Shown here: piece after piece, positions 16,863 through 24,682 of the stretch
Layout of the letters: every line of letters starts with the position of its first letter
Numbering within the stretch: the stretch's first letter is position 1
NCBI GenBank assembly: GCA_028691765.1
Contig: JAQUYS010000003.1
Location: 1-50,922 of the forward strand
DNA length: 50,922 nucleotides
Source of the DNA: Candidatus Nanoarchaeia archaeon
GTDB lineage: Archaea; Nanobdellota; Nanobdellia; Woesearchaeales; SKGA01
Direction: 5' to 3'
Notes under the pieces: generated by a model
Told to the model about the DNA's origin: nothing
Seen by the model: only the letters and a program-made list of their open reading frames with translations
Databases searched by the model: none
Program-made: the position numbers and the translations under genes

Positions 16863-17411
16863 ATGGTAAACATAACTAAACTAAAGTTAACATCTCTTCA
16901 AAATGAAATTTTGAGACTCTTGTTCATAAAAACAAATTCTCCTTTAAATCAAAGACAAATTGCAGTACATCTAAACGTAACACAACCAGGGATAATGAAA
17001 GCACTCCCCCTTCTTGAAGAATTAGATTTTATTAAAGTCCATAAAGATAAAGAAACAAAAAGATGGGCAATTTCATTAAATACAAACAACCACAAAGTTA
17101 TGCAATTAAAACGCATAGATAATTTAAAACAAATCTGTGAATCAGGTTTAGAAGATTTCTTGGAAAAAGAATTTGCGGGAGGAACAATAATTTTATTCGG
17201 TTCATATTCGCGAGGAGACGATACCATAAATTCAGATATTGATATTGCAATTATAGGACGAAAACAAAAAACATTAGATTTAATCAGTTATGAAACCAAT
17301 TTAGAAAGAAAAATAAACCTTAATTTTTATGACTCCTTCGATAAAATACACAAAAATTTAAAAGAGAATTTAGCAAATGGAATTCTTTTATCAGGAGGAT
17401 TTGAATTATGA
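16863..17411 (+). CDS. HTH-MNT nucleotidyltransferase (antitoxin)
   Basis: I prefer the ATG at 16863 (MVNITKLKL), because the one at 16854 lies inside the palindromic operator. An N-terminal winged helix (about residues 8-70, 'LNQRQIAVHLNVTQPGIMKAL') is fused to a minimal nucleotidyltransferase domain with the motif GSx10DxD ('GSYSRGDDTINSDID', near residue 115). MNT proteins pair with HEPN toxins and can neutralise them by adenylylating a Tyr. The gene overlaps the HEPN gene by 4 nt (ATGA). Regulation is probably autogenous through the palindrome upstream. Confidence 0.82.
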   Translation: MVNITKLKLTSLQNEILRLLFIKTNSPLNQRQIAVHLNVTQPGIMKALPLLEELDFIKVHKDKETKRWAISLNTNNHKVMQLKRIDNLKQICESGLEDFLEKEFAGGTIILFGSYSRGDDTINSDIDIAIIGRKQKTLDLISYETNLERKINLNFYDSFDKIHKNLKENLANGILLSGGFEL

Positions 17412-17866
17412 AAACAATCAAACAATTTCAAGAATTTATTAAAGACGGCATTGTAAAAAAACAATTCCCAAACAAATCAAGAGCCGAATTTCTTATAAGC
17501 GAATCCGAAAAATCGTATGAATTTTTACATAAAAAAATAACTACATTCGGAATTAATGAACAAACTGCCAACGACCTAGTAAAATCTTGTTATGATGTTG
17601 TAATGGAACTTGTTAGAGCGAAGATGCTAATTGAAGGATATAATTCCTCGGGTCAAGGAGCACATGAAGCAGAAGTTTCATATTTAAGAGAATTAGGATT
17701 CAATGAAAAAGAAATACAATTTGCAGATCAATTAAGATTTTTTAGAAATGGGATGTTGTATTACGGCACAATTTTAGATGAAGAATATACTGAAAAAGTT
17801 GTTAAATTTACAGATAAATTGTATTTTAAATTAAAAAACATGTTTCCTAAAAGAAAAGATTTATAA
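17408..17866 (+). CDS. HEPN-domain protein (toxin partner of MNT)
   Basis: This 152-residue, mostly helical protein starts at an ATG that overlaps the MNT stop. The conserved C-terminal helix reads 'LRFFRNGMLYYG', which aligns with the RNxxxH active-site motif of HEPN RNases but with Tyr at the His position. HEPN toxins cleave RNA through the Arg and His; loss of His could mean a weak or altered enzyme, or an MNT-modified Tyr. Assignment rests on the motif, size and MNT neighbour. It follows the classical MNT/HEPN arrangement. Confidence 0.75.
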   Translation: MKTIKQFQEFIKDGIVKKQFPNKSRAEFLISESEKSYEFLHKKITTFGINEQTANDLVKSCYDVVMELVRAKMLIEGYNSSGQGAHEAEVSYLRELGFNEKEIQFADQLRFFRNGMLYYGTILDEEYTEKVVKFTDKLYFKLKNMFPKRKDL

Positions 17867-17894
17867 AACAAAAAACTTAGAAAATACACATAGA

Positions 17895-18875
17895 ATGGCA
17901 AAACACAAAGCTATGGACGTTTTTGAACAAATTTCAGCCCTATATCTTCTAGTAATTTTGTTATTCATAATCTTAACAGCTTATTCAAGCAATCACACAT
18001 TATTTTTAGTTTTCATAGGATTTCTTCCAACAATAACTACAATAATAATTTCTCTTTTAATACATGAACAAGCAAAACATCATAGACAATTATTGTGGAT
18101 AGTGCCCATGGTAATTATGATTGGATTTTACGCATTGAAAGATAGCGCACTTTTTTCAAGTATGGATGTTGAAGTTTTAATTGGAGTCAACTTTTTACTA
18201 TCTTTATTATATGTAATATTTGTATTTGCAGTATTTGGAACTCCTGATGAAGAAGTATCTGTAGAAGCGATGGAAGAAATGATTTTACCTTCAGTAAAAA
18301 AAGATAAAAAAGAAGAATTAAAAGATTACATAAATTCAATTGAAGATAAGTCTAAAGCTTTAAACTTTGTAATAGGACGAGTATATAATTTATATCATGG
18401 CGGTTCAAAAAAACTCCGTGAAGCAATTCAAATTCCCTCTGATTGGTACAACGAATTCGCATTAATTGGAATAGCAGAAGGAGTAATCGACAAAGAAAAA
18501 CTTTCTGAACTAATCACTAAAATTGAAATGCAATTAAAAAATGTCGGTAGATCTGAAAAAGAAGTTTTCAAAACAAGTGCAAATGGATTGAAAAACCTTA
18601 TTAGAGATCCAGAAGGAAATGATAAAATAATAGATGTTTTAGACCATAACGATAAAGACCCAGTTAGATCTTATTACGAAGGCGCTTTAGAGTTTTGTCA
18701 AAGAATAAAAGAAGAAATGGTTAACATGGAAATTTCTGTTGTGAAAAATGAGTACATTCCTAAAGATGAAGAAGATGCTGAAAGTGTAAAAACTTCTTTA
18801 GTTGATGAAGATAAAAAAGTAGATAAGAAGAAACACAAAGATAACAAGAAACCTTTGTATGAAGAACATCCTTAA
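17895..18875 (+). CDS. Four-helix membrane protein with cytosolic domain
   Basis: Residues about 10-120 contain four predicted membrane helices ('LYLLVILLFIILTAY', 'LFLVFIGFLPTITTIIISLL', 'LLWIVPMVIMIGFYAL', 'LLSLLYVIFVFAVFG'). The rest is a soluble, charged, helical domain ending in a Lys/Asp-rich tail (DKKVDKKKHKDNKK). No catalytic motif is evident. The 3' end overlaps the convergent SDR gene by 4 nt. The family is not recognised. Confidence 0.7.
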   Translation: MAKHKAMDVFEQISALYLLVILLFIILTAYSSNHTLFLVFIGFLPTITTIIISLLIHEQAKHHRQLLWIVPMVIMIGFYALKDSALFSSMDVEVLIGVNFLLSLLYVIFVFAVFGTPDEEVSVEAMEEMILPSVKKDKKEELKDYINSIEDKSKALNFVIGRVYNLYHGGSKKLREAIQIPSDWYNEFALIGIAEGVIDKEKLSELITKIEMQLKNVGRSEKEVFKTSANGLKNLIRDPEGNDKIIDVLDHNDKDPVRSYYEGALEFCQRIKEEMVNMEISVVKNEYIPKDEEDAESVKTSLVDEDKKVDKKKHKDNKKPLYEEHP

Positions 18876-19873
18876 ATTAATTTATATTTTCTATAGAATT
18901 GAATTGATTCTCTCATTGCATTCTCAAAAGATTGTTTCGGTTTCCACCCCAAATATTTTCTAGCTTTAGAGGAATCAAAATACCTAAATCTAAATTTAAG
19001 ATCCGTACTAGCTGAAGTGACTGGACTTTTAGTTCCAAAAATATTTTCAACAATCAAAGAGAAAAATTTCATTGGAGGCAACATCCAAAAAGGCAGTACC
19101 TTCTCAATTTTTTTCACACGCAATAATTTTGCAACAATATTAAATAAATCAAGATATGTTAAAAACTCATTCGCGAGAATATAGTTTTCTCCAGATTTTC
19201 CTTTTTTCATAGCGAGAATATGTCCTTCAATAGCATCTTTAACAGATACAACTGCATTGCCTCCAGGAGGTGCAAAAAGTATTTCTTCAGATTTTATTTT
19301 TTTTACAAGAGTTCCAACATGCATTCCAAAATCACCTTCCCCATAAATTGTGGTCGGCGAAACAACACAAACATTTAAACCCTTTTTATTAAAATTAGAA
19401 CACAACTTAATTTCTATGTGTTTAGAATACATATACATATCATCTTTGAAACTTTTAAAATCAAATCGTGCATTTTCATCTAAAGGCACATCTTTAAATT
19501 TAGGAATTCCTATTCCTGCTGTCGAAGCAGTTACAACCACTTTCTTAATTTTCTGTTTTAAACATTCATCTAAAAGCATTTTAGTTCCGATAACATGAGT
19601 TTGATAAATTAATTTATTTTTGAATTTATTGTGCGACACAACTCCTGCAACATGATATACATATTTTTGACCTTGAAGGGCTTTTTTAAGATCTTCTTCA
19701 TTAGTTATATCTCCATAAATTACCTTCAATTTCAAACCATTTAGAAAAGGATGCCATGTATTTTCTTGTATTAAAATAGTTATATTGTTGTTCTTGTTCT
19801 TAGATAATTCACGAACCAAATTAGAACCAACTTGACCAGTTGCACCAGTCACCAAAACGTTGTTTTTAACCAT
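18872..19873 (-). CDS. NAD(P)-dependent extended SDR (epimerase/dehydratase family)
   Basis: The Rossmann nucleotide motif 'GATGQVGSNLV' (GxxGxxG) is at residues about 8-18. It is followed by 'YVYHVAGVVS', the Ser/Thr strand 'VTASTAGIG' and the catalytic 'YMYSK' (YxxxK). Length, 333 aa, fits extended SDRs. The sequence resembles the dihydroflavonol-reductase/3-beta-HSD-like branch more than sugar epimerases, but the substrate cannot be told. A TATA box (GGTTTATATTT on the minus strand, near 19910) and AGAGG precede the ATG. Confidence 0.82.
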   Translation of the reverse strand: MVKNNVLVTGATGQVGSNLVRELSKNKNNNITILIQENTWHPFLNGLKLKVIYGDITNEEDLKKALQGQKYVYHVAGVVSHNKFKNKLIYQTHVIGTKMLLDECLKQKIKKVVVTASTAGIGIPKFKDVPLDENARFDFKSFKDDMYMYSKHIEIKLCSNFNKKGLNVCVVSPTTIYGEGDFGMHVGTLVKKIKSEEILFAPPGGNAVVSVKDAIEGHILAMKKGKSGENYILANEFLTYLDLFNIVAKLLRVKKIEKVLPFWMLPPMKFFSLIVENIFGTKSPVTSASTDLKFRFRYFDSSKARKYLGWKPKQSFENAMRESIQFYRKYKLI

Positions 19874-19930
19874 TATAGCCTCTTTAAAGTCTTTTTAAAT
19901 ATAAACCTTTTCCTTTATAAATAAAAATTA

Positions 19931-19949
19931 GTTATTACTATCCAGTAAC
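19931..19949. promoter_or_regulatory. Inverted repeat site 2 (GTTATT-N7-AGTAAC)
   Basis: GTTATT-ACTATCC-AGTAAC differs by one base from the GTTACT-N7-AGTAAC pattern. It sits about 13 nt upstream of the TATA box (ACATTTATATATTGG, 19962-19976) of the surface protein gene at 20032. Confidence 0.5.
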
Positions 19950-19977
19950 AATAAAAACGAAACATTTATATATTGGT

Positions 19978-19996
19978 ATTACTTACTAATAGTAAC
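19978..19996. promoter_or_regulatory. Inverted repeat site 3 (ATTACT-N7-AGTAAC)
   Basis: ATTACT-TACTAAT-AGTAAC lies just downstream of the same TATA box, over or near the transcription start of the surface protein gene. This promoter therefore carries the element on both sides of its TATA box. Confidence 0.5.
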
Positions 19997-20031
19997 ACCT
20001 TGAGATTTAGGTGCAAAAAAGAGGTAAAAAA

Positions 20032-21318
20032 ATGAATTTCAAAAAAATGTTCAAAACAATGGCTATAATTTCAATAGTTGTATTAACTCTATTAATGGTA
20101 ACAATCACACCTGCTTTAGGTATGACTCCAATGTATAGAGAAAAAGTAGATGTTACATTAAAACCAAATGTAATCACTCCATATAATGTAGATACAACTG
20201 CACCAAATACACGTTTAGAGTGTAGAGTAAACGGACAATTAGTAAAATGTAATGATTTTTGGGGAAACAAAGATTTAGAAATTACATTAAAAGTATTTGA
20301 TGAATCCAGTACTAAATCATATTATTTAGTTAGAGATTATGTAGAAAGCAAAAACTTAGGTGATGATTTAGAATTAATGCCAAAATTCTTTGAAGGAACA
20401 AAAACTCAAATCAATACAGAAGGTATGAAAGAATTATTGTTTTATTCAGTCGATGAAAAAGGCAACAAAGAAGCAGTAAAATCACAAGTTTTCAAAATAG
20501 ATAAAACTGCACCAATAACTAAATTTAGAAAACCAGCAGCAACAAATACTGCAAAATTCACAGTTGAATTTGACGGATTAGATACTTTATCAGGAATAAA
20601 AACATTCGTATATAGTTTAGATGGTGGAAAATCTTTAGTATCTGCAGACAGAATTTCAATAGAAACTGAAGGAACGTACACAGTTCAAGTTTATGCTGTT
20701 GATAACGCAGGTAACGAAGGAAACGTTGTTGAATTTACAACCACATTAGACTTACCTTCAAACGAAGATGATGATGACGATGGTGGAAATTCAGGCGGTT
20801 CATCCAGTGGAAGTTCAACTTACATTGCACCACAAATAATCAATTTAACTGAAGCTCAAGTAAAAGCAGGATACAATGTAGTATTAAGAGAAAGAGATCA
20901 ATTAAAATTCAGATTAGAAGGAAAAGATTATGTTTTCAAAATCGAAGACATATTTAACTACAAAGTTAAAGCAAGTCTTCAAGGAGTTAGCGAATTCGCA
21001 CAACGTGAAAGCAAAACTTTCGATCTTGATAACGACGGAATGATTGATTTTAAAGTTACAATTGGTTCAGTAACCTCAACAACCGCTTTAGTGTCTGTAA
21101 TTGCAAAAGAAGAAATTGCACCACAAGTTGAAGAAGAAGTTGAAGAAGCAGAAGACGAAGTTGAAGAACAATTTGCAACTGAACAAGCACAAGAACCATC
21201 ATTCATGAATAAAATCACAGGAATGGTTGCAGGAGCAAGTGCACCTGTTAAAGTTGGCGTTGGAGTATTCGTATTATTAATATCTCTAATCGCAGTATTG
21301 CTTTTCAGCCGTAAATAA
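20032..21318 (+). CDS. Surface protein with Ig-like domains and C-terminal anchor
   Basis: The ATG at 20032 has GAGGT 7 nt upstream; the track's GTG at 20011 is too early. A signal peptide (MNFKKMFKTM... 'VTITPALG') leads to beta-rich repeats resembling Ig/Big-type domains: 'DTTAPNTRLECRVNG', 'DKTAPITKF', 'SGIKTFVYSLDGG', 'TVQVYAVDNAGNEG'. A flexible Asp/Gly/Ser linker (DDDDDGGNSGGSSSG) and a further domain follow. Then come an acidic stretch and a C-terminal membrane helix with 'FSRK' at the end. This is the layout of an S-layer-like or adhesive envelope protein held by its C-terminus. It has a strong TATA box flanked by two inverted repeats. Confidence 0.8.
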   Translation: MNFKKMFKTMAIISIVVLTLLMVTITPALGMTPMYREKVDVTLKPNVITPYNVDTTAPNTRLECRVNGQLVKCNDFWGNKDLEITLKVFDESSTKSYYLVRDYVESKNLGDDLELMPKFFEGTKTQINTEGMKELLFYSVDEKGNKEAVKSQVFKIDKTAPITKFRKPAATNTAKFTVEFDGLDTLSGIKTFVYSLDGGKSLVSADRISIETEGTYTVQVYAVDNAGNEGNVVEFTTTLDLPSNEDDDDDGGNSGGSSSGSSTYIAPQIINLTEAQVKAGYNVVLRERDQLKFRLEGKDYVFKIEDIFNYKVKASLQGVSEFAQRESKTFDLDNDGMIDFKVTIGSVTSTTALVSVIAKEEIAPQVEEEVEEAEDEVEEQFATEQAQEPSFMNKITGMVAGASAPVKVGVGVFVLLISLIAVLLFSRK

Positions 21319-21390
21319 ATTATTTTTTTATTTTTTTCAAATAAAAAACTTTTTAAACAAACAAGTAAATGTAAATTAATTGGTGAAAAA

Positions 21391-22002
21391 ATGAAATTAA
21401 ACGAAATTATCAAAAATACTCGTACAAAAATAAATGAACAAACTGCAAAATTACCTGTAGTTGGAAAAACTTTAACACAGAAAATGACTCCCAAAACCAT
21501 AGCAAAAACTGCTTTGGCTACATTAATAGGAGTAACTATGTTGAAAGACAATGTTCATTTTGGTTCTGTAGATTTAAACAATATTCATGGTGAAAATCAT
21601 TATGTTTTTGGGGTCCTTCCAATTACAGAAGCAAGAGGGTCAGGAAATATATACTCATTTGGTTTAATTGCACCTATAACTGAGTTAGATGATTATGTCG
21701 GAAATTCTGTTTCAATAGGATTGCTTGGTGCAGTTAGTTCTGTAGATGGAAAAACAAATGGAAACGTTTCTTCTATGGCACTATTAGGCACACTTAGTTA
21801 TTTTAAAGAAAATGCAAAATTCAATGGAGATGTTAATTCATGGGCCATTGTAGGTGGTCTAATAGAATATGCGGATAGATCTCGTACATCTGGAAATGTT
21901 GATTGTAGAGGGATTGTTGTTAGAAATCATTTCGAGAAAGGATTAGGCAATATAACTATCAAAAATATGGCTGAACAAACCCATTACAATCCGTTAGAAT
22001 AG
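21391..22002 (+). CDS. Repeat protein with short beta-strand units
   Basis: This 203-residue protein has an N-terminal basic, helix-like segment with a weakly hydrophobic stretch. About five units of 20-25 residues follow, built on 'GNIYSFGLIAP', 'GNSVSIGLLGA', 'GNVSSMALLGT', 'GDVNSWAIVGG' and 'GNVDCRGIVV'. The pattern suggests a beta solenoid or a repeat sheet, somewhat like the LA_2272-type surface repeats. That resemblance is a visual impression only. A GGTGA ribosome site precedes the ATG. A poly-T run and two hairpins follow. Confidence 0.65.
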   Translation: MKLNEIIKNTRTKINEQTAKLPVVGKTLTQKMTPKTIAKTALATLIGVTMLKDNVHFGSVDLNNIHGENHYVFGVLPITEARGSGNIYSFGLIAPITELDDYVGNSVSIGLLGAVSSVDGKTNGNVSSMALLGTLSYFKENAKFNGDVNSWAIVGGLIEYADRSRTSGNVDCRGIVVRNHFEKGLGNITIKNMAEQTHYNPLE

Positions 22003-22065
22003 TTTTTTTTATTCCATAAGAAACTTTGTTTCGTTGGTGCCAAAAATAGTTTCTATTTTTGTGCA
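22001..22065 (+). terminator. Poly-T and two TTT-loop hairpins
   Basis: After the stop comes AGTTTTTTTT, then GAAAC-TTT-GTTTC (22020-22032), then a perfect stem CAAAAATAG-TTT-CTATTTTTG (22041-22061) that can be extended by TGC/GCA with one bulge. The T run fits an archaeal terminator. The second, stronger hairpin precedes the next small gene and could also be a regulatory leader. Confidence 0.55.
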
Positions 22066-22097
22066 TTTTAATAATCAACATGCAAGAGGAAAAGAAA

Positions 22098-22286
22098 ATG
22101 GCAAATATAGAAACAACATTGGAACCTTGTCCGAACAGAGTTAAAAATCATTTTGAAGAAAATCCCCTTCCAATCCATAAACATTTATGCTTAAATACTT
22201 ATTGCGATAAACAACATCAAGAAAAAGATTCACAAGGTAATCCAACGGGTATTAAATACTGTTGGTGCGAATACTATAAAGATTAA
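22098..22286 (+). CDS. Small Cys-rich protein, possible zinc binder
   Basis: I place the start at the ATG at 22098 (MANIETTLEPC), with AGAGGA upstream; the ATG at 22080 is possible, and the track's TTG at 22059 falls in the hairpin. The 62-residue product has Cys residues in 'EPCPNR', 'LCLNTYC' and 'YCWCEYY', spaced like a small zinc-binding domain, plus His residues between. Function is unknown. Confidence 0.55.
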   Translation: MANIETTLEPCPNRVKNHFEENPLPIHKHLCLNTYCDKQHQEKDSQGNPTGIKYCWCEYYKD

Positions 22287-22328
22287 ATTTATATACTTCT
22301 TCCTTATTCATCATATTGGGTGAATATT

Positions 22329-22643
22329 ATGTATCATAATAAAGATTCAAATACGATTTTATATTGGGTAATTGCAGTTCTTTTAGTTGTCATTCTTGGA
22401 ACATACGGTTATATTGCATATGATAAATATGTAGAAACTAAAGAACAAGAAAAAATTGACTTAATGAACCAAGGTGCAGTATTAGGTGCAGAACAAGCAA
22501 TAATGCAACTAATAAATGAAGCTTCAAAATGTCAACCATTTCCAGTCAGATATGAAAATACGACTGTAACAATGTTTGCTTTAGAATGCACAAATTTAGC
22601 ACAAGTTGCTTCAGCAACATTACAAGCAAGACAAAGTGAATAA
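22329..22643 (+). CDS. Small single-pass membrane protein
   Basis: The ATG at 22329 is preceded by GGTGA (22318-22322), and a TATA element (AAATTTATATAC) lies near 22286. One N-terminal transmembrane helix ('ILYWVIAVLLVVILGTYGYIAY') is followed by a helical soluble domain of about 70 residues with two Cys ('SKCQPF', 'LECTNL'), probably outside the cell. The family is not recognised. The stop overlaps the next start. Confidence 0.6.
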   Translation: MYHNKDSNTILYWVIAVLLVVILGTYGYIAYDKYVETKEQEKIDLMNQGAVLGAEQAIMQLINEASKCQPFPVRYENTTVTMFALECTNLAQVASATLQARQSE

Positions 22644-22965
22644 ACAAATTTTATTTGATATTTTTTTATTTATTTTACCTCTTCCATTTATGTGGTTTAC
22701 ACATAATGAATTATTTATATCTCTTTTAGTTCTATGTTTAATCATAACAACATTCTCCATAAAATATGAAAAAAATGAAATCTATCTTTTATTGCTAGGA
22801 ATAATAGCAGGAATTATTGCAGAAATTGGTGGAGATTATTTTAACAAAGTACAATATTGGGAACAAGGTTCTTTTTTTGGAGTTCCATTCTGGCTTCCAT
22901 TATTATGGGGATATGGTGTAGTTTATTTTAGAAGAATAGGTAATTGGATAGTCTCTCTTAAATAA
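22636..22965 (+). CDS. Small multi-pass membrane protein
   Basis: The best start is the GTG at 22636 (MNKQILFDIF), which overlaps the upstream stop as GTGAATAA; the track's 22606 start would run deep into the upstream gene. About four hydrophobic helices fill 109 residues. The C-terminal segment 'WEQGSFFGVPFWLPLLWGYG' has conserved-looking Gly/Trp/Pro residues. It is co-transcribed with the gene before it. Function is unknown. Confidence 0.6.
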   Translation: MNKQILFDIFLFILPLPFMWFTHNELFISLLVLCLIITTFSIKYEKNEIYLLLLGIIAGIIAEIGGDYFNKVQYWEQGSFFGVPFWLPLLWGYGVVYFRRIGNWIVSLK

Positions 22966-22999
22966 TCTGCTTGCAGAATTCAGGTAGCTGAATTAAATC

Positions 23000-23347
23000 T
23001 TACCAGTTTCTAACATAATCATTTACAGAACTAAACCATTTATTCACAGATTCATTTATTCTTTTCTTTAAAACAAGTTTATCTTTTAATCTATACACAA
23101 AAGTATACCCGCCTTTATCCAAATTCACTTGAAATTTTTCCACAATCTCCTTATCATTCAAAGACTTGATGGATTTTTGAATTGTAGTTCTATCTTTATT
23201 CATCATCTCAGAAATAGTTGCCACACAAAGAGGATCTTTTTGTTTTTCTAAAAAAAGAAATAAATCGTACTCTGATTTATTCATGGAAAAAGCACAAGTA
23301 AGTATTTCTTTAAAATTCACCATCCGACACGCAAAATTAATTTCCAT
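23000..23347 (-). CDS. Winged-helix transcriptional regulator
   Basis: I start at the ATG at 23347 (MEINFACRMVNF), which overlaps the trxB stop by 11 nt. The 115-residue protein has a winged-helix DNA-binding domain ('CVATISEMMNKDRTTIQKSIKSLNDKEIVEKF', with a Gly/Tyr-containing wing) and a short charged C-terminal helix. Small archaeal regulators of this size are often MarR/TrmB/Lrs14-like. Its place at the end of the trxA-trxB cluster suggests a role in redox control, which is inference from context. It has two Cys near the N-terminus that could sense redox state. Confidence 0.7.
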   Translation of the reverse strand: MEINFACRMVNFKEILTCAFSMNKSEYDLFLFLEKQKDPLCVATISEMMNKDRTTIQKSIKSLNDKEIVEKFQVNLDKGGYTFVYRLKDKLVLKKRINESVNKWFSSVNDYVRNW

Positions 23348-24251
23348 GAGACAAATATTTTTGAGCTTCCAAAGAAGCAATACAACCCGAACCTGCAGAA
23401 GTTATTGCTTGCCAATATCTCTTCCTATCTTGAACATCTCCACATGCAAACACTCCTTCAACAGAAGTTTTTGTGTCGTTAGTAACAATATACTCTTTCT
23501 CCATTTCAAGTTTATCCTTAAACAACCCAGTATTAGGAATATGTCCGATAGCTAAAAATAATCCTTCAGTTTTAAATTCTTCAACTTCACTAGTTTTAGA
23601 ATCTTTTAATTTCAAACCTGTAACACTATTTTCTCCGAGCACTTCAACAATTTCTTTATTCATTAGAAAGTCAATTTTAGGATTAGCTTTACATCTATCA
23701 AGCATAATTGCAGAAGCTTTAAAGTTCTCACTATGGTGAATGATTGTAACTTTGCTTGCAAACTTTGTTAAAAAATTTGCTTCCTCCATTGCAGAATCTC
23801 CTCCACCAACAACAACAATCTCTTTTCCCTTAAAGAAAAAACCATCGCAAGTTGCGCAAGCAGAAACACCACGACCTTTCAAACGAGATTCACTTTCTAA
23901 TCCCAAATATCTTGCTCTAGAACCAGTTGCAATAATAACACTGTTTCCCAAATAAACTTCTTCAGAAGTTTTAATTTCAAATGGTTTCTTTGAAAAATCT
24001 ACAGATGTAACTAATTCAAATTTAGTTTCTGCACCAAATTTTTGAGCCTGAGTTCTCATTCGATTCATCAATTCAGGACCCATAATTCCTTCAGGAAAAC
24101 CAGGGAAATTTTCAACTTCAGTTGTAGTAGTTAATTGACCGCCAGGTTGTTCTCCTTCAAGTATTAAAACTTTCAAGTCAGCTCTAGCAGAATAAATTCC
24201 AGCTGTAAGTCCAGCCGGACCACTACCTATTATTATTACATCATAATCCAT
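23337..24251 (-). CDS. trxB: Thioredoxin reductase
   Basis: This FAD-dependent enzyme transfers electrons from NAD(P)H to thioredoxin. The N-terminal FAD motif 'GSGPAGLTAGIYSAR' is followed by the redox-active 'CATCDG' (CxxC near residue 132), the NAD(P)H motif 'VVGGGDSAMEEA' and the C-terminal FAD contact 'GDVQDRKRYWQAITSAGSG'. The length, 304 aa, is standard for the low-molecular-weight type. trxA lies 10 nt upstream and a winged-helix gene overlaps the 3' end, so all three are likely one operon. Confidence 0.95.
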   Translation of the reverse strand: MDYDVIIIGSGPAGLTAGIYSARADLKVLILEGEQPGGQLTTTTEVENFPGFPEGIMGPELMNRMRTQAQKFGAETKFELVTSVDFSKKPFEIKTSEEVYLGNSVIIATGSRARYLGLESESRLKGRGVSACATCDGFFFKGKEIVVVGGGDSAMEEANFLTKFASKVTIIHHSENFKASAIMLDRCKANPKIDFLMNKEIVEVLGENSVTGLKLKDSKTSEVEEFKTEGLFLAIGHIPNTGLFKDKLEMEKEYIVTNDTKTSVEGVFACGDVQDRKRYWQAITSAGSGCIASLEAQKYLSHGN

Positions 24252-24260
24252 TTAAAACAC

Positions 24261-24587
24261 CTAAATTGTTTCATAAAGTTTTTGAACTTTTTGCTTTAAC
24301 AAATCTTTAGGCAAAAAACCAACTGCTCTGCCAACTTCTTTTCCACTCTTAGTTAGAATTAAACAAGGTATTCCTTGAATTCCAAATCCATTGGTTAGTT
24401 CAGGATAATCTTCAGTATTTAATTTAGCAAAGACAATTTTTCCATTGAATTCTTTAGCAACTTCTTCAAAAACCGGACCCATCATTTGACAAGGACCACA
24501 CCAAGGAGCCCAAAAATCAATCAATACAGGTAATTTTGACTCTACAACAACGCTTTTGTAATTTTCTTTTGTTATGTGTGTAATCAT
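24261..24587 (-). CDS. trxA: Thioredoxin
   Basis: This is a small redox protein with the active site 'WCGPC' at residues about 29-33, the cis-Pro region 'GIQGIPCLIL' and a standard thioredoxin fold in 109 residues. I chose the ATG at 24587 (MITHITKENY) over the track start because a strong Shine-Dalgarno GGAGG lies 7 nt upstream. A TATA box is on the minus strand near 24640. It lies immediately before trxB, its likely reductase. Confidence 0.93.
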   Translation of the reverse strand: MITHITKENYKSVVVESKLPVLIDFWAPWCGPCQMMGPVFEEVAKEFNGKIVFAKLNTEDYPELTNGFGIQGIPCLILTKSGKEVGRAVGFLPKDLLKQKVQKLYETI

Positions 24588-24594
24588 ATTTATT

Positions 24595-24599
24595 CCTCC
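24595..24599 (-). promoter_or_regulatory. Strong Shine-Dalgarno of trxA
   Basis: GGAGG on the minus strand, 7 nt before the ATG at 24587. It is stronger than the GGTGA sites used by most genes here and decides the trxA start. Confidence 0.7.
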
Positions 24600-24682
24600 A
24601 AATACGCTTGTGCTAAAATAAATCACAACTCATTTATAAAATGTGTGGAAGATGTGAATAAAACTAAATTTAAAAATCACAA

